From Solimonas sp. SE-A11 (GTDB lineage Bacteria > Pseudomonadota > Gammaproteobacteria > Nevskiales > Nevskiaceae): DNA of 64,000 nucleotides. Below the pieces are notes generated by a model. It made no database searches, had not been told where the DNA came from, and saw only the letters and a program-made list of their open reading frames with translations. The position numbers were made by a program, and so were the translations under genes. Shown in pieces: positions 35,301 to 43,260 of the stretch. The first letter of the stretch is position 1. Each line of letters starts with the position of its first letter. Where the stretch lies: NCBI RefSeq assembly GCF_030345715.1, contig NZ_JAUASX010000006.1:148275-212274 (forward strand). The letters run 5' to 3'.

Positions 35301-36122
35301 GGCGGCGCCCTCAAGGGTGCGCGCCACGTGGTGCTCGCCGGCCACCGCGCCTACGTCTCGGCGGATGCCGGCATCGTGGTGGTGAACCTCAACGACCCGA
35401 TGAAGCCACAGATCGAGGCCACCATCCCGCTGCAGGACGTCCGCAGCGTCGCCGTACAGTTCCGCTACCTCTTCGCCGTCACCGGTGCCGGCCTGCAGAC
35501 CATCGACATCACCAAGCCCGCGCAGCCACGCGTGGTCGCCGGCGCCCTGGTGCCGCTGGCCGACGCCCACCGCGTCCACCTGGCGCGCACCTACGCTTAT
35601 GTCGCCGCCGGCAAGGACGGCATCGCCATCGTCGATATCGAGAAGCCCGAGGCCCCCGCGCTGCTGCAGCGCTACGACGCCGACGGCCGCATCCAGGACG
35701 CACGCGACATCACCGTGGGCAGCACCAACGCCTCGCTGTTCGCCTACGTCGCCGATGCCGCCAGCGGCCTGCACGTGATCCAGCTCACCGCACCCGACAC
35801 CCAGCCCAAGTTCTACGGCTTCTCGCCGGAGCCGCGCCCGGTCTGGATCGCCCATCGCCAGACCGTGAAGCCGGCTCTAGCGTTGAGCAAGGGCCTGGAA
35901 CGCGACCGCGCCGTGGACGAAACCGGCCACCAGATCGCCGTCTTCGGCCGCATCGGGTCACGCCCTTTCAACGTCGAGGAGATGCAGCGCCTCTACCTCG
36001 ACAAGAACGGCGAGCCCTGGTTCGTCAGCAACCAGCTCAAGGCCGTGCCGCCGAAGAAGGCCGCGCCCGCCACAGAAAAGAAGAACCCGGCCAGCCAGAA
36101 GAACGAGAAGCGGCGCCCCTGA
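32337..36122 (+). CDS. decahaem c-type cytochrome with C-terminal LVIVD beta-propeller
   Basis: A 1261-residue exported cytochrome. After a signal peptide (cleavage near PAPAAGG) ten CXXCH sites occur between residues 51 and 774: CQSCH, CTDCH, CGACH, CSGCH, CMICH, CVDCH, CQDCH, CITCH, CFGCH and CEDCH. From about residue 850 to 1130 the protein carries LVIVD-type blade repeats (RGEYLYAAEGRGGMRAYDV; HRAYVSADAGIVVVNLNDP; TYAYVAAGKDGIAIVDIEKP). The end is Lys/Pro-rich. It is encoded one base after the barrel protein, so it probably plugs or docks to that conduit and contacts an extracellular or periplasmic acceptor or donor through the propeller. No lipobox is seen. Last gene of the operon. Confidence 0.88.
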   Translation: MRLLAALLLIALAGPAPAAGGEKPVERSYVIADFAPRFQRQDQAEAKSAGCQSCHTASDQHTMHANPAVVLGCTDCHGGNAQVFVKPGLERKDAAYIDTLAQAHVLPLYPKAWNWPSSRNPEHSFALLNKEAPEFTRFVNPGDYRVAREACGACHLPIIEAAERSLMSTGAMLWGGAAYNNGILPFKRYVTGESYTREGIQARLDAPVKPDENMQKKGALEALYPLPAWEVVPPADVFRVFERGGRNIFSLFPETANPNTGGNIQRLEEPGRPDIKQSNRGPGTGLRIAVPVLNMHKTRLNDPFSWFLGTNDQPGDYRSSGCSGCHVVYANDRDPRHSAGYASAGHTGKTQTKDPTIPKDEEGHPLKHVFTRAIPTSQCMICHMHQPNIFLNSMLGYTMWDYETGASHMWPKEQKYPDSAEIHKINMRNPEEAAIRGNWGKREFLDKVSELNPDIKDTQFADYHGHGWNFRAIHKRDRKGNLLDKDGNIVADDDPKKFSKTVQMSSIHVDVGMHCVDCHFSQDSHGNGHIYGEVAQAVEIDCQDCHGTADRYPTLKTSGPAAPPGGSDMARLRVQDGRKRFEWRGNKLYQRSALDPKKEWEVSLVKDSVTPGNSHYNEKAARAKLMSKDTINQLFGTDVAPENRAHKDDEVMCITCHTSWTTSCFGCHLPIQANWKTPRNHFEGGDSRNYATYNPQVARDDFYMIGKHGEAKGNRIAPVRSTSALVLSSTNSNRERIYIQQAPVSASGFSSQAFAPHYPHTERKTETKTCEDCHLSKNGDNNAWMTSLVGLGTNFVSFVGFNAWLGLDGAVEAVQVTEWDEPQAVIGSYLHRYAYPGWYKAHEARGRKLPESHDHSARGPVQCLQLRGEYLYAAEGRGGMRAYDVASIANKGFSQRIITAPFSFLGQDLHIGSKNASCVALPTNQPINPLRNQGDLMRIVNQEQPFHPIYHYAVISDAEEGLILVNVDTLQDGEPRNNYLKRALTWNGGGALKGARHVVLAGHRAYVSADAGIVVVNLNDPMKPQIEATIPLQDVRSVAVQFRYLFAVTGAGLQTIDITKPAQPRVVAGALVPLADAHRVHLARTYAYVAAGKDGIAIVDIEKPEAPALLQRYDADGRIQDARDITVGSTNASLFAYVADAASGLHVIQLTAPDTQPKFYGFSPEPRPVWIAHRQTVKPALALSKGLERDRAVDETGHQIAVFGRIGSRPFNVEEMQRLYLDKNGEPWFVSNQLKAVPPKKAAPATEKKNPASQKNEKRRP

Positions 36123-36134
36123 GCCCAACCGTGG

Positions 36135-36200
36135 GGCGGGAGCATCCCGCCTTGCGGAATCCTGAAGAGAACACGCAGGGTGGGATGCTCCCGCCCTGCG
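36135..36200. repeat. paired REP-like palindromes after the decahaem gene
   Basis: GGCGGGA-GCA-TCCCGCC (36135-36151) is a perfect palindrome 12 bases past the stop. A near copy in opposite orientation, bounded by CGCAGGG (36174-36180) and CCCTGCG (36194-36200), follows. A third copy lies at 36729-36745, so the elements bracket the NTF2-like gene. They could also stabilise the 3' end of the long cytochrome mRNA. Confidence 0.7.
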
Positions 36201-36276
36201 CTCCTCCCGCACTCAGGTGAGGTCACCCACGGCAAGTCCCGTCACTCTCGGCAAAGTTTCCACGCCGGAGCCCACC

Positions 36277-36711
36277 ATGACCCCGCAAGCCCTCGCCGAC
36301 CGCCAGCACATCCAGGACCTGCTGGTGCGCTACTGCCACGCGCTGGACGAACGCGACTGGCCCACGTTCCACGCGCTGTTCACCGCCGGCGCCGTTCTCG
36401 ACTTTCGCGCCTTCGGCGGCCCCTGCTGCGGCGTGGCGGACATGCAGGCCTATCTCGCCGGCGTGCTCGCCTCCATGCGCGGCTGCCAGCACACCATCTC
36501 CACGTCCCGGGTCGACCTCGCCGGCGACGAAGCCCGCGTTCGCACTGCCGCCCAGGTGATGATGGTCAGCGCCGGCCCGCAGGGGCAGGACCATGTGCTC
36601 TTTGCCGGCCTCTGGTATCGCGACCACCTCGTCCGCGGCCCGGACGGCTGGCGCATCCGGGAGCGGATCCAGGAATACGCCTGGACCCACAACCTCCCGA
36701 CCCCCGCCTGA
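36277..36711 (+). CDS. SnoaL/NTF2-like protein
   Basis: A 144-residue protein with the SnoaL-like cone fold: an N-terminal helix pair (IQDLLVRYCHALDERDWPTFHALF), the strand-forming VLDFRAFGGPCCGVADMQAYL and a central CQHTISTSRVDLAGDEARVRT. The Tyr/Asp/His positions used by SnoaL-like cyclases and dehydratases (RYCHALDERDW, HTIS) are present. The substrate is unknown. GGAG precedes the ATG; an in-frame GTG at 36217 adds 20 unconserved residues. It is isolated between REP-like palindromes. Confidence 0.85.
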   Translation: MTPQALADRQHIQDLLVRYCHALDERDWPTFHALFTAGAVLDFRAFGGPCCGVADMQAYLAGVLASMRGCQHTISTSRVDLAGDEARVRTAAQVMMVSAGPQGQDHVLFAGLWYRDHLVRGPDGWRIRERIQEYAWTHNLPTPA

Positions 36712-36728
36712 CCCCGAAAATCCCCTTG

Positions 36729-36745
36729 GGCGGGAGCATCCCGCC
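36729..36745. repeat. REP-like palindrome, third copy
   Basis: GGCGGGA-GCA-TCCCGCC is identical to the copy at 36135-36151 and sits 17 bases past the NTF2-like gene. Confidence 0.65.
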
Positions 36746-36822
36746 TTCTGGAAGGCCGCCAGCGGCCCCGGCATCAGGCTCTCTCTCCCAGGCTCGGATC
36801 TGTACAATAAATCATTATTTTT

Positions 36823-36890
36823 CAATTACTTGTAAAGTAATTGTGTCCGGACTGGGTAGGATTTACTACATAAGTCCAAACACTGGACAC
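36823..36890 (+). promoter_or_regulatory. operator/promoter region of the TetR-efflux operon
   Basis: CAATTACTT-GTA-AAGTAATTG (36823-36843) is a perfect dyad with 9-base arms in AT-rich DNA. Directly after it, GTGTCC (36843-36848) and GGACAC (36885-36890) with inner GGACT/AGTCC form a second, wider dyad. They lie 40-107 bases before the TetR start, as expected for autoregulated operators. Which one binds the repressor cannot be told from sequence. Confidence 0.6.
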
Positions 36891-36929
36891 GTGTTGAATA
36901 CCGCGCGGTTTGTAGTTAACCTGCCGCCC

Positions 36930-37568
36930 ATGACGCTGAGCCAGCAACGCCGCCAGGAAGAGAAGGAACGCCGCCGCGAGGAAATCATCGACGCGGCGGA
37001 GCGGGTGATTGCGGCCAAGGGTTTCGAGTTGGCCAAGATGGAGGAGATCGCCCGCGACGCCCGCGTGTCGCGCGCCCTGGTCTACACCTACTTCAAGGAC
37101 AAGACCGATCTCTATTTCGCCATCTGCGAGCGCGTGCTGAGCCTGCTGCGCGAGCGCTTCGAGGCCGCCGCGGCCACGCAGGCGCGCGGCATCGACCAGG
37201 TCATGGCCATCGGCCGCTCCTACATCGAGTTTGCCGCGGAATCGCCGTTCCGCTTCGCCGCACTAGCCCGCTTCGAAGGGCATCCGCTGGCCGCCACTGC
37301 GCCGGGCTCCACCGAGCACGATGTGCTCTGCGTGGGACGCAGCGTCCATGAGGTCACGGTCAAGAGCCTGCTCGCCGGCATGGCCGACGGCTCGATCCGC
37401 AAGGACATCGGGGACCCGATGCTCGCCGCGATCACGCTCTGGGGCCTGACCCATGGCGTGATCCAGCTGGCGCAAACCAAAGCCTCGCTGATCACCGATG
37501 AAGGGTTCGGCCTTGATCAGTTCCTGCAATACAGCATGGAGTTCGGGTTGCGCTCGCTGCGCACCTGA
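36930..37568 (+). CDS. TetR/AcrR-family repressor of the efflux operon
   Basis: A 212-residue TetR-family regulator. The N-terminal helix-turn-helix is REEIIDAAERVIAAKGFELAKMEEIARDARVSRALVYTYFKDKTDLY (given here by landmarks; residues about 16-62). The C-terminal ligand domain is variable. It lies 32 bases before a TolC-type gene and is transcribed in the same direction, followed by adaptor and RND pump, so it most likely represses its own operon through the dyads at 36823-36890 and is released by a pump substrate. The start at 36930 gives the usual N-terminus. Confidence 0.92.
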   Translation: MTLSQQRRQEEKERRREEIIDAAERVIAAKGFELAKMEEIARDARVSRALVYTYFKDKTDLYFAICERVLSLLRERFEAAAATQARGIDQVMAIGRSYIEFAAESPFRFAALARFEGHPLAATAPGSTEHDVLCVGRSVHEVTVKSLLAGMADGSIRKDIGDPMLAAITLWGLTHGVIQLAQTKASLITDEGFGLDQFLQYSMEFGLRSLRT

Positions 37569-37600
37569 GCCCATCACTTTTTTGGAAGGGGGAGAACGAC

Positions 37601-39037
37601 ATGCGTAACGCGATTCCGCGCCTGTCCACCGCCGCGGGCGGGGCACTGCTGGTGCTGGGCACCGCACAGGCCGCGCCGGCGCCGCAGCTGTCGATGTCGC
37701 TGGGCCTGAGTAGCACCGCTACCGTCACCGCCGCCGCGGTGCAGGACGACCCGCTGGTGGGCTTCATCGCCGAGGCGCTGGCCAACAACGCCAGCCTGGG
37801 CGCACAGAACCAGTCCGTGAACGCGCGCTTCGAGGCGCTGCGAGAAGCACGCGCCCAGCGCCTGCCGCAGCTCGACCTGAAGGCGCGCTACACCGTAGCC
37901 GACGGCGGCCGCACCATCGACTTCCCCGCTGGCGACCTGCTCAACCCGGTCTACACCACGCTCAACCAGCTCACCGGCACGCAGAACTTCCCGCAGATCC
38001 AGAACCAGAGCATCGACCTGCTGCGTGAGAAGGAGCAGGACACGCGTCTGTCGCTGACCGCGCCGCTGTTCGCACCGGCACTGGACAACGCCATCGACGC
38101 GCGCCAGTCGCTGTACCAGTCCGAGACCGCCGCGCGCGAAGCACTGGCCCGCACCCTGGTGCGCGACGTCAAGCAGGCGGCCTATGCCCTGGCGCAGGCA
38201 CGCGCCGGCATCATGATCCTGGAATCCAGCGAGCGCACCCTGTCGGAGAACGTGCGCGTCGCGCAGTCCCTGCTCGACGCCGGCAAGGCCACCCGCGACC
38301 GCCGCCTGCGTGCCGACGCCGAGCGCCTGGCCGTGGTGCAGCGCCTGGACCTGGCGCGGGCGCAGGCCCAGCAGGCGCAGCGCTACCTCAACTTCCTGCG
38401 CGGCCAGCCGCTGGATACGCCGGTCGAACTGCCGCCGGCCGAGGGCCGCATCGCCGATGCAGCCGCCGCCACGCGCAGCCGCCCCGAGCTGCGCCAGATC
38501 GAGCACGCCGTCGACGCCGCCGAGGCCAAGCGCCGCGCCGCGCGCGCCGGCCGCTGGCCGACGCTGGCCCTGGGCGCCGACTACGGCATCGAGGGCGAGC
38601 GCTACAACTTCGACCGCGACCATGACTTCTCGCTGGCCTCGCTGGTGCTGAACTGGTCGGTGTTCGACTTCGGCCTGCGCCGCGCGCAGCAGGCGCAGGC
38701 CGCCGCCGAGACCGCCAGCCTCAAGGCGCAACGCGAAGACCTGCGCCAGAAGCTGGCCATGGCCGAGCAGGCCGCGCGCGAGGACCTCGCCGTGGCGCTG
38801 CGCGCCGTCGACAGCGCCAGCGCACGCCAGGACGCCGCCGACGAGAGCTTCCGCATCTCCTCGCGCAAGCGCGACGCCGGCCAGCTTTCGCAGGTGGAGT
38901 TCTTCGACGCCGAGCGCGCACAGACCGACGCCCGCCTCAACCTCGTCATTGCCCGCCAGGCCGCGCTGTCGCGGGCCGCGGAACTCGAATACGCCACGGC
39001 CGCCTACCCGCTGCCGGCCCAACACCTTGCGGAGTGA
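37601..39037 (+). CDS. TolC-family outer membrane efflux protein
   Basis: A 478-residue TolC-like protein. The signal peptide ends near GTAQAAPAPQ; two repeated helical halves (EALANNASLGAQNQSVNARFEALREARAQ-type heptads, then AQARAGIMILESSERTLSENV and KRDAGQLSQVEFFDAERAQ) alternate with barrel strands. It forms the outer-membrane exit duct of a tripartite pump together with the two genes that follow. A GGAAGGGGGAG ribosome site precedes the ATG. Confidence 0.92.
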   Translation: MRNAIPRLSTAAGGALLVLGTAQAAPAPQLSMSLGLSSTATVTAAAVQDDPLVGFIAEALANNASLGAQNQSVNARFEALREARAQRLPQLDLKARYTVADGGRTIDFPAGDLLNPVYTTLNQLTGTQNFPQIQNQSIDLLREKEQDTRLSLTAPLFAPALDNAIDARQSLYQSETAAREALARTLVRDVKQAAYALAQARAGIMILESSERTLSENVRVAQSLLDAGKATRDRRLRADAERLAVVQRLDLARAQAQQAQRYLNFLRGQPLDTPVELPPAEGRIADAAAATRSRPELRQIEHAVDAAEAKRRAARAGRWPTLALGADYGIEGERYNFDRDHDFSLASLVLNWSVFDFGLRRAQQAQAAAETASLKAQREDLRQKLAMAEQAAREDLAVALRAVDSASARQDAADESFRISSRKRDAGQLSQVEFFDAERAQTDARLNLVIARQAALSRAAELEYATAAYPLPAQHLAE

Positions 39038-39040
39038 GCC

Positions 39041-40093
39041 ATGCGCCCCGTCCTGATCCTGCTGCCCGCCCTGTTCCTCGCCGCCTGCGGCTCCGGCGAG
39101 CCCGCCGCCGTGCCGGAGGCACCGCCGCGCAACGTCCACATCGCCCTGCCGGAGAGCGGCCCGGCGACGCCGCCGGTAGAGAGCAACGGCGTGGTCGCCT
39201 ACCGCGACGAGACGCGCCTGTCCTTCATGGTGCCCGGCATCATCCGCGAACTCGGCGTGCGTGAGGGCGACACCGTCAAGGCCGGCCAGCCCCTCGCCAC
39301 GCTGGAACTGACCCAGGTCGACGCCGGCTCTACCCAGGCACGCGAAGGCTGGCTCAAGGCCAAGCGTGACCTCGAGCGCGGCGAGAAACTGTTCCGTGAC
39401 GACGTGCTGACCCGCGAGCAGCTCGACGACCTGACCACCGCCGAGCGCGTGGCCCGCGCCGGCCTGTCCAGCGCCGACTTCGCCCGCAACAACGCCCGCA
39501 TCGTCGCGCCCACCGGCGGCACCGTGCTGCGCCGCCTCGCCGAATCGCGCGAGATGGTGGCCGCCGGCCAGCCGGTGCTGACCCTGGGCGACACCGGCAG
39601 CGGCATGGTGCTGCGCCTGGGCCTGGCCGACCGCGAAGTGGTGCGCCTGAAGAGCGGCGACAGCGCGGTGCTGCGCTTCGACGCCTTCCCCGGCAAGGAA
39701 TTCGCCGGCAAGGTGCAGGAAGTCAGCCGCGCCGCCGACCCGCGCATGGGTACCTACCGCGTGGACATCGCCTTCGACCCCGGCCAGACGCCCTTCGTCA
39801 GCGGCCTGATCGGCCGCGCCGAGATCCGCAGCAGCGCCGACGGTGAAACCCTGCAGTACATCCCGCTCGCCGCCCTGGTGGAGGGCGACCAGCGCAACAT
39901 GCTGGTCTACCTGTTGCCCAAGGGCGGCAACCAGGTGAAGGCGCACCGCGTACCGGTGGCCTTCATCGCCGGCGACCGCGCCGCGCTGGCGCAGCCGCTG
40001 CCGGCCGGCCGGGCCGTGGTCACCGAGGGCGCCGTGTACCTGCGCGACGGCGACAAGGTCCTGGTGACCGCGGAAGCTGCCGCCAAGCCCTGA
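39041..40093 (+). CDS. RND efflux periplasmic adaptor (membrane fusion lipoprotein)
   Basis: A 350-residue HlyD/AcrA-type adaptor. MRPVLILLPALFLAACGSG carries a lipobox with Cys16, so it is anchored in the inner membrane by lipid. It has the biotinyl-lipoyl-like halves (ELGVREGDTVKAGQPLATLE and ARIVAPTGGTVLRRLAESREMVAAGQPV) around a short helical hairpin, then beta-barrel and membrane-proximal domains. It bridges the TolC-type duct and the RND pump. It starts 3 bases after the TolC stop. Confidence 0.93.
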   Translation: MRPVLILLPALFLAACGSGEPAAVPEAPPRNVHIALPESGPATPPVESNGVVAYRDETRLSFMVPGIIRELGVREGDTVKAGQPLATLELTQVDAGSTQAREGWLKAKRDLERGEKLFRDDVLTREQLDDLTTAERVARAGLSSADFARNNARIVAPTGGTVLRRLAESREMVAAGQPVLTLGDTGSGMVLRLGLADREVVRLKSGDSAVLRFDAFPGKEFAGKVQEVSRAADPRMGTYRVDIAFDPGQTPFVSGLIGRAEIRSSADGETLQYIPLAALVEGDQRNMLVYLLPKGGNQVKAHRVPVAFIAGDRAALAQPLPAGRAVVTEGAVYLRDGDKVLVTAEAAAKP

Positions 40094-40103
40094 GGAGCCA
40101 CCG

Positions 40104-43100
40104 ATGAAAATCTCCGATTTCTCGGTCCGCAACCCGCAGTTCACGGTCCTGATCTTCCTGCTGCTCTGCGCCCTGGGCCTCAATGCCTGGCGTGACATGC
40201 CCCGCACCGAAGATCCACATTTTCCGATCACGGCCTTCCAGATCATCACCATCTACCCAGGCGCCGACCCATACGAAATCGAGCGCGAGATATCTGAGCC
40301 GATCGAAGATGCACTGAACCGGCTGGATGACGTCAAGGACATGATGTCGACGTCACGCGATAGCGTCGGCGTGGTGTTCATCGAGTTCGACGCGGGCGTG
40401 GACGTCGACAAGAAATTCGATGACATCAATCGCGAACTCGACAGCGTGCGGACCGAGTTGCCCGGCGGCATCACTCGCCTGGAGGTCAAGCGCATCAATC
40501 CCGGCTACACCAACATCGTGCAGATGGCACTGGTCTCTGACACCGTGTCGTGGAAGACCCTGGGCGATCTGGCCGACGACCTGCAGGACCGTATCGAGCG
40601 CCTGCCCGGTGTGCGCGACTCCGAGGTCTGGGCCTTCCCGCAGCGCGAGCTGCGCGTCGAGGCCGACTTCAAGCGCATGGCCAGCCTCAATGTACGGCTC
40701 GGCCAGCTGCTGAACGCCGTCAGCGGACGCAACACCAACATCCCCGGCGGCTCGGTGGAGTACGGCAGCCGCCGCTTCAACGTGCAGACCAGCGGCAACT
40801 ACGAAACACTGGACGAGGTTCGCAACACCGTGCTGGCCGGCGACGGCAGCCGCCTGCTGCGCGTGCGCGACGTGGCCGACGTGCGCTGGGACTACGGCCC
40901 CGACGAATACACCGCCCGCTTCGACGGACGGCGCGCCGTCTTCGTCACGGCCAACCAGAAGGATGGTCGCAACATCTTCGTGACGCGCGAGGCCATCGGT
41001 CAGGTGCTGGAGGAGTTCCAGCGCACGCTGCCGGCCGAGGTCAAGCTGGAGCTGGGCTTCGATCAGTCGCGCAACGTCGACCACCGCCTCAAGCGCCTGG
41101 GCGCGGATTTCGCCATCGCCATCGTGCTGGTGCTGATCACATTGCTGCCGCTGGGCCTGCGCGCTGCCGGCATCGTCATGGTGTCGATCCCGCTTTCATT
41201 GGCAACGGGCCTTGCGGCGCTGCACTTTGCCGGATTCTCCCTCAACCAACTGTCCATCGCCGGCTTCGTCGTCGCCCTGGGCCTGCTGGTGGACGACTCC
41301 ATCGTGGTGGTGGAGAACATCGCGCGCTACATGCGTATGGGGCACCAGCGCCAGGAAGCCGCGATGCTCGCCACGCGCCAGATCTCGCTGGCCGTGCTGG
41401 GCTGCACCGCAACATTGCTGTTCGCCTTCCTGCCGCTGATGGTACTCCCCGGCAACGCCGGCAATTTCATCCGCTCGCTGCCGCTGTCGGTGATCTTCAC
41501 GGTGCTGGCCTCGCTGTTCGTGGCACTGACCATCATCCCCTTCCTGGCGAGCCGCGTGCTGCCGCTGCATGAAGAAGCCGAAGGCAACGCCGTGTTGCGC
41601 GCCCTGATGGGACTGATCCACCGCGTCTACTCTCCCTGGCTGCGCCGCGCGCTGGCGCGGCCCAAGACTACGGTGGCGATCTCCGCTGCCATGGTGGTGG
41701 GAAGCTTCATGCTGGTGCCGGCCATCGGCTTCAGCGTCTTCCCCAAGGCCAATACGCCGCAGTTCCTGGTGGAGGTGGAACTGCCCAATGGGTCCAGCCT
41801 GGCCAGGACCGACGCCGTTATGCGCGAGGTGGAGGCGCTGCTACTCAGGCAGCCTGAGATTGCCCACGTAATGGCCAACCTCGGCCACGGCAATCCCAAG
41901 ATCTACTACAACCTGTTCCCCCGGGAATTCGACTCCAGCTACGCCGAACTGTTCGTGCAACTCAAGCGCTACCAGAACAAGGAAACCAACGCCTTGTTCG
42001 ACCGCCTGCGCCACGAATTCGACAAGATTCCCGGCGCGGAGATCGTGCTGCGTGAGTTCGAGAACGGCCCGCCGATGGACGCGCCGATCGCCATCCGCGT
42101 GGTCGGTGACGACATCCCGCAACTGCGTAAGGTTGCGGCGGACGTGGAGCGGATTTTCGCCGAAACCCAGGGCACGCGCGACGTCGGAAACCCGCTGCGC
42201 CGCACCCGTGTCGACATGGACCTGGGGATCGACACCGTCAAGGCCGGCCTGCTGGGTGTGGCGCCATTGGAGCTGAACCAAGCCGTGCGTGCCGCCTTCG
42301 CCGGCCTTCAAGCTGGTGATTTCCGCGAGGGGGACGGCGACACCTACCCTATCGTCGTTCGCGGCCCGCTACAGGGGCGCCCCACCATCGAGGCCATGCA
42401 GGGCCTGCATGTGGGCACCGCAACTGGCTCTCAGGTGCCCATGGCGCAGCTCACCAGCCCCAAGCTGATCGATGCACCCAATGCCATCTATCGTTACCAA
42501 CGGGAGCGCTGCGTGCTGCTCACCGCGCATCCGCAGAAGGGCTACAACACCGAGAAGCTAACTCACGAAATCCTGAAAAAGCTGGATGCATACGACTGGC
42601 CGGAGGGCTATCACTACGTCGTGGCGGGCGAGGTCAAGGCCCGCGGCGAGAGCTTCGCCGGCTTCGGCACCGCCATCCTGGTGACCGTGTTCGGCATCAT
42701 GGCGATCCTGGTGCTGGAGTTCGGCAGTTTCAAGTCCACGCTGATCGTCGCCACCGTAGTGCCGCTGGGCGTCATGGGCGGTCTGCTGATGCTGTTCGTC
42801 ACCGGCTACAACCTCAGCTTCACCGCCATGGTCGGCTTCATCGCACTCACCGGCATCGAGATCAAGAACTCGATCCTGCTGGTGGACTTCACCAACCAAC
42901 TGCGCGAGGAAGGTGTGCCCCTGGACGAGGCCATCGCCAAGGCCGGCGAGATCCGCTTCCTGCCGATCCTGCTGACCTCGGTCACCGCCATCGGCGGCCT
43001 CAGCCCGCTGGCCTTCCAGCAGTCCGCCCTGTACTCGCCGATGGCCTGGGTGCTGATCGGCGGCCTGATCACCTCGACCATGATCGGCCGATTGGTGACC

Positions 43101-43166
43101 CCGGTGATGTACAAGCTGCTGCCGCCCGAACTGCGCCACCGCAAGGTCGAGGTGGGCAGCCTCTGA
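40104..43166 (+). CDS. RND-family efflux transporter (AcrB-like)
   Basis: A 1020-residue RND permease with twelve predicted membrane helices and two large periplasmic loops. The N-terminus is short (MKISDFSVRNPQFTVLIFLL). The proton-relay Asp pair is in GLLVDDSIVVVEN of helix 4, and the internal repeat shows a matching GFIALTGIEIKNSILLVDF. It drives proton-coupled export of hydrophobic compounds through the adaptor and TolC-type duct encoded just before it. The substrate is unknown. It is the last gene of the efflux operon and is followed by a 15-base-stem hairpin. Confidence 0.94.
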   Translation: MKISDFSVRNPQFTVLIFLLLCALGLNAWRDMPRTEDPHFPITAFQIITIYPGADPYEIEREISEPIEDALNRLDDVKDMMSTSRDSVGVVFIEFDAGVDVDKKFDDINRELDSVRTELPGGITRLEVKRINPGYTNIVQMALVSDTVSWKTLGDLADDLQDRIERLPGVRDSEVWAFPQRELRVEADFKRMASLNVRLGQLLNAVSGRNTNIPGGSVEYGSRRFNVQTSGNYETLDEVRNTVLAGDGSRLLRVRDVADVRWDYGPDEYTARFDGRRAVFVTANQKDGRNIFVTREAIGQVLEEFQRTLPAEVKLELGFDQSRNVDHRLKRLGADFAIAIVLVLITLLPLGLRAAGIVMVSIPLSLATGLAALHFAGFSLNQLSIAGFVVALGLLVDDSIVVVENIARYMRMGHQRQEAAMLATRQISLAVLGCTATLLFAFLPLMVLPGNAGNFIRSLPLSVIFTVLASLFVALTIIPFLASRVLPLHEEAEGNAVLRALMGLIHRVYSPWLRRALARPKTTVAISAAMVVGSFMLVPAIGFSVFPKANTPQFLVEVELPNGSSLARTDAVMREVEALLLRQPEIAHVMANLGHGNPKIYYNLFPREFDSSYAELFVQLKRYQNKETNALFDRLRHEFDKIPGAEIVLREFENGPPMDAPIAIRVVGDDIPQLRKVAADVERIFAETQGTRDVGNPLRRTRVDMDLGIDTVKAGLLGVAPLELNQAVRAAFAGLQAGDFREGDGDTYPIVVRGPLQGRPTIEAMQGLHVGTATGSQVPMAQLTSPKLIDAPNAIYRYQRERCVLLTAHPQKGYNTEKLTHEILKKLDAYDWPEGYHYVVAGEVKARGESFAGFGTAILVTVFGIMAILVLEFGSFKSTLIVATVVPLGVMGGLLMLFVTGYNLSFTAMVGFIALTGIEIKNSILLVDFTNQLREEGVPLDEAIAKAGEIRFLPILLTSVTAIGGLSPLAFQQSALYSPMAWVLIGGLITSTMIGRLVTPVMYKLLPPELRHRKVEVGSL

Positions 43167-43177
43167 AATCCGGTGGT

Positions 43178-43216
43178 CCTGTAGCCCGGCGGCATGCCTC
43201 TCCGCCGGGCTACAGG
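43178..43216. terminator. hairpin after the efflux operon
   Basis: CCTGTAGCCCGGCGG and CCGCCGGGCTACAGG form a perfect 15-base stem with a 9-base loop. No T-tract follows, so it may be a REP-type element stabilising the mRNA end rather than an intrinsic terminator. Confidence 0.55.
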
Positions 43217-43260
43217 GGACGGCATGGGGCCGCACCCGGCTTCAGCGGTACAATGCGCGC

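Noticed and set aside
37574..40252. 892-codon minus-strand open frame across TolC, adaptor and pump genes
   Set aside because: Spans three real genes with clear families on the plus strand; composition is that of a shadow frame.
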